A stretch of 64,000 bases of DNA from Vicingaceae bacterium (GTDB lineage: Bacteria > Bacteroidota > Bacteroidia > Flavobacteriales_E > Vicingaceae), in NCBI GenBank assembly GCA_028336925.1, contig JAOKVV010000006.1, positions 1-64,000 of the forward strand, given 5' to 3'. The notes under the pieces were generated by a model that was given only the letters and a program-made list of their open reading frames with translations, did not search any database and was not told the origin of the DNA. The position numbers and the translations under genes were made by a program. The first letter of the stretch is position 1. Every line of letters starts with the position of its first letter. Below, one piece after another: positions 63,374 to 64,000 of the stretch.

Positions 63374-64000
63374 CTATATTCATGATACTTAGACACATTT
63401 TCCACATGCGTCATTCCATTTTCTTCCATTATGTTTAATGGCATTTTTTCGCCATTTACCAAACGGTAGCATTTCAATTTATCCTTAAATACAGACGACT
63501 TGTAAACACTTTTACCTAAAAGCATGCGCACACACTCTTGAATACCTTCCACTATGGATGGATGTGGATGAATCATGTGTGCTAACTCATCAATTCCCTT
63601 ACCCATATACATTAGAAGAGCAACTCCTTGAATCGCACTTGAGGCATGCTCACCAACTGCTCGCATACCTAGAACTTTCATTTCTTCATCATCTGAAACT
63701 ATAATTTTGAAGAAACCATTGGTCTTTCTCATAGCAATAGCTCTTGCTATGGTTGAATAATCTACTTTGGATACTCTAATTGGAATATTTTGCTCCACTG
63801 CCTGTTGTACATTAATCCCAACAGCGGCAACCTCAGGATTTAAAAACATAATGGTGGATATATTTGAATATCTGATCGGCTTAACCGGAAAGTCAGCAAA
63901 CATCTTAACAACAGCATGTCTAGCCTCTCGCTCACCAATATTTACTAATGCCATATTTCCAGAAACATCTCCTACCGCGTAAATATGAGATATGTTGGTT
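63364..64000 (-). CDS. Pyridine-nucleotide disulfide oxidoreductase, C-terminal part (partial)
   Basis: The frame is open to the right end of the window, so the gene continues beyond it. Visible is TNISHIYAVGDVSGNMALVN (the FAD-binding GD motif) and the dimerisation domain to the end with HPHPSIVEGIQECVRM, the His-Glu pair of the family. The C-terminal continuation KSVYKSSVFKDKLKCYRL favours a dihydrolipoamide-dehydrogenase- or SthA-like enzyme, but the redox-active CXXXXC lies outside. It is the last gene of the window, convergent with the copper locus. Confidence 0.85.
   Translation of the reverse strand, partial: TNISHIYAVGDVSGNMALVNIGEREARHAVVKMFADFPVKPIRYSNISTIMFLNPEVAAVGINVQQAVEQNIPIRVSKVDYSTIARAIAMRKTNGFFKIIVSDDEEMKVLGMRAVGEHASSAIQGVALLMYMGKGIDELAHMIHPHPSIVEGIQECVRMLLGKSVYKSSVFKDKLKCYRLVNGEKMPLNIMEENGMTHVENVSKYHEYRED

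Noticed and set aside
1-64000. CRISPR array, prophage or intact insertion sequence
   Set aside because: No direct-repeat/spacer pattern, no integrase, transposase or phage structural gene was found on either strand.

Overview
The window is a chromosomal segment from a low-GC Bacteroidota bacterium. I infer a marine Cytophagia-type organism, but I cannot fix the genus. The evidence is a type IX secretion (T9SS) C-terminal sorting domain on a secreted protease, a DUF4835/PorD-like protein, TAnnTTTG-type -7 promoter boxes, starts without Shine-Dalgarno sequences, a Bacteroidota-type RNA polymerase omega subunit, a sphingolipid/sulfonolipid-type acyltransferase, and futalosine-pathway and bacillithiol genes. 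Most of the segment is housekeeping. No tRNA, rRNA, CRISPR array, prophage or intact insertion sequence was seen.

Layout. 0-6 kb (+): end of a histidine kinase, its OmpR-type response regulator, an AddB-like nuclease, a secreted M43 metalloprotease and MqnE. 6-13 kb: aroB-aroA operon (-), a phosphodiesterase, a TIGR03643 protein, a lysine/alanine dehydrogenase-family enzyme and an FAD amine-oxidase-like protein. 13-16 kb (+): SET-domain protein, divergent class I isoprenoid-fold enzyme, AI-2E-type transporter. 16-25 kb (-): bshC, rimO, an unusually long Cys/Met-metabolism PLP enzyme, a lemA-TPM-TPM operon and htpG. 25-28 kb (+): RhlE-like helicase, MmcQ/YjbR protein, S4 RNA-binding protein. 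28-32 kb (-): gyrA with a TPR gene. Then clpC (+). 34.8-40.7 kb (-): a block of bamD, rpoZ, coaBC, DUF4835, recN and fabI. 40.9-50 kb: serine-palmitoyltransferase-like enzyme, SdpI, DUF2130 protein, S1/P1 nuclease, EcKL-type kinase, MscS, leucine-rich-repeat protein, an outer-membrane protein and an acyltransferase. 50-59.8 kb: DAHP synthase/chorismate mutase, ABC-F ATPase, a 5'-truncated SRPBCC pseudogene, a lipoprotein, class III aminotransferase, smpB, an AddA-like helicase-nuclease and miaA. 59.9-63.3 kb (+): a probable copper locus. The window ends inside a pyridine-nucleotide disulfide oxidoreductase (-).

How the genes fit together. aroB, aroA and DAHP synthase/chorismate mutase cover several shikimate and prephenate steps. 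The AddB-like and AddA-like proteins probably form one recombination nuclease although they lie 52 kb apart. The bamD-to-fabI block combines envelope assembly, transcription, CoA synthesis, DNA repair and fatty-acid synthesis.

The most interesting region is 59.9-63.3 kb. It holds a small membrane-anchored cysteine peptide, a frameshifted beta-barrel protein, an MbnP-family lipoprotein and an MbnH/MauG-like diheme lipoprotein. MbnP and MbnH are known as a copper-binding protein and its tryptophan-modifying enzyme. Here they occur without any visible methanobactin genes. Other points of interest are the SET protein, the divergent isoprenoid-fold enzyme, the 616-residue PLP enzyme and several intergenic repeats, including a 24-bp exact match between two intergenic regions 6 kb apart.
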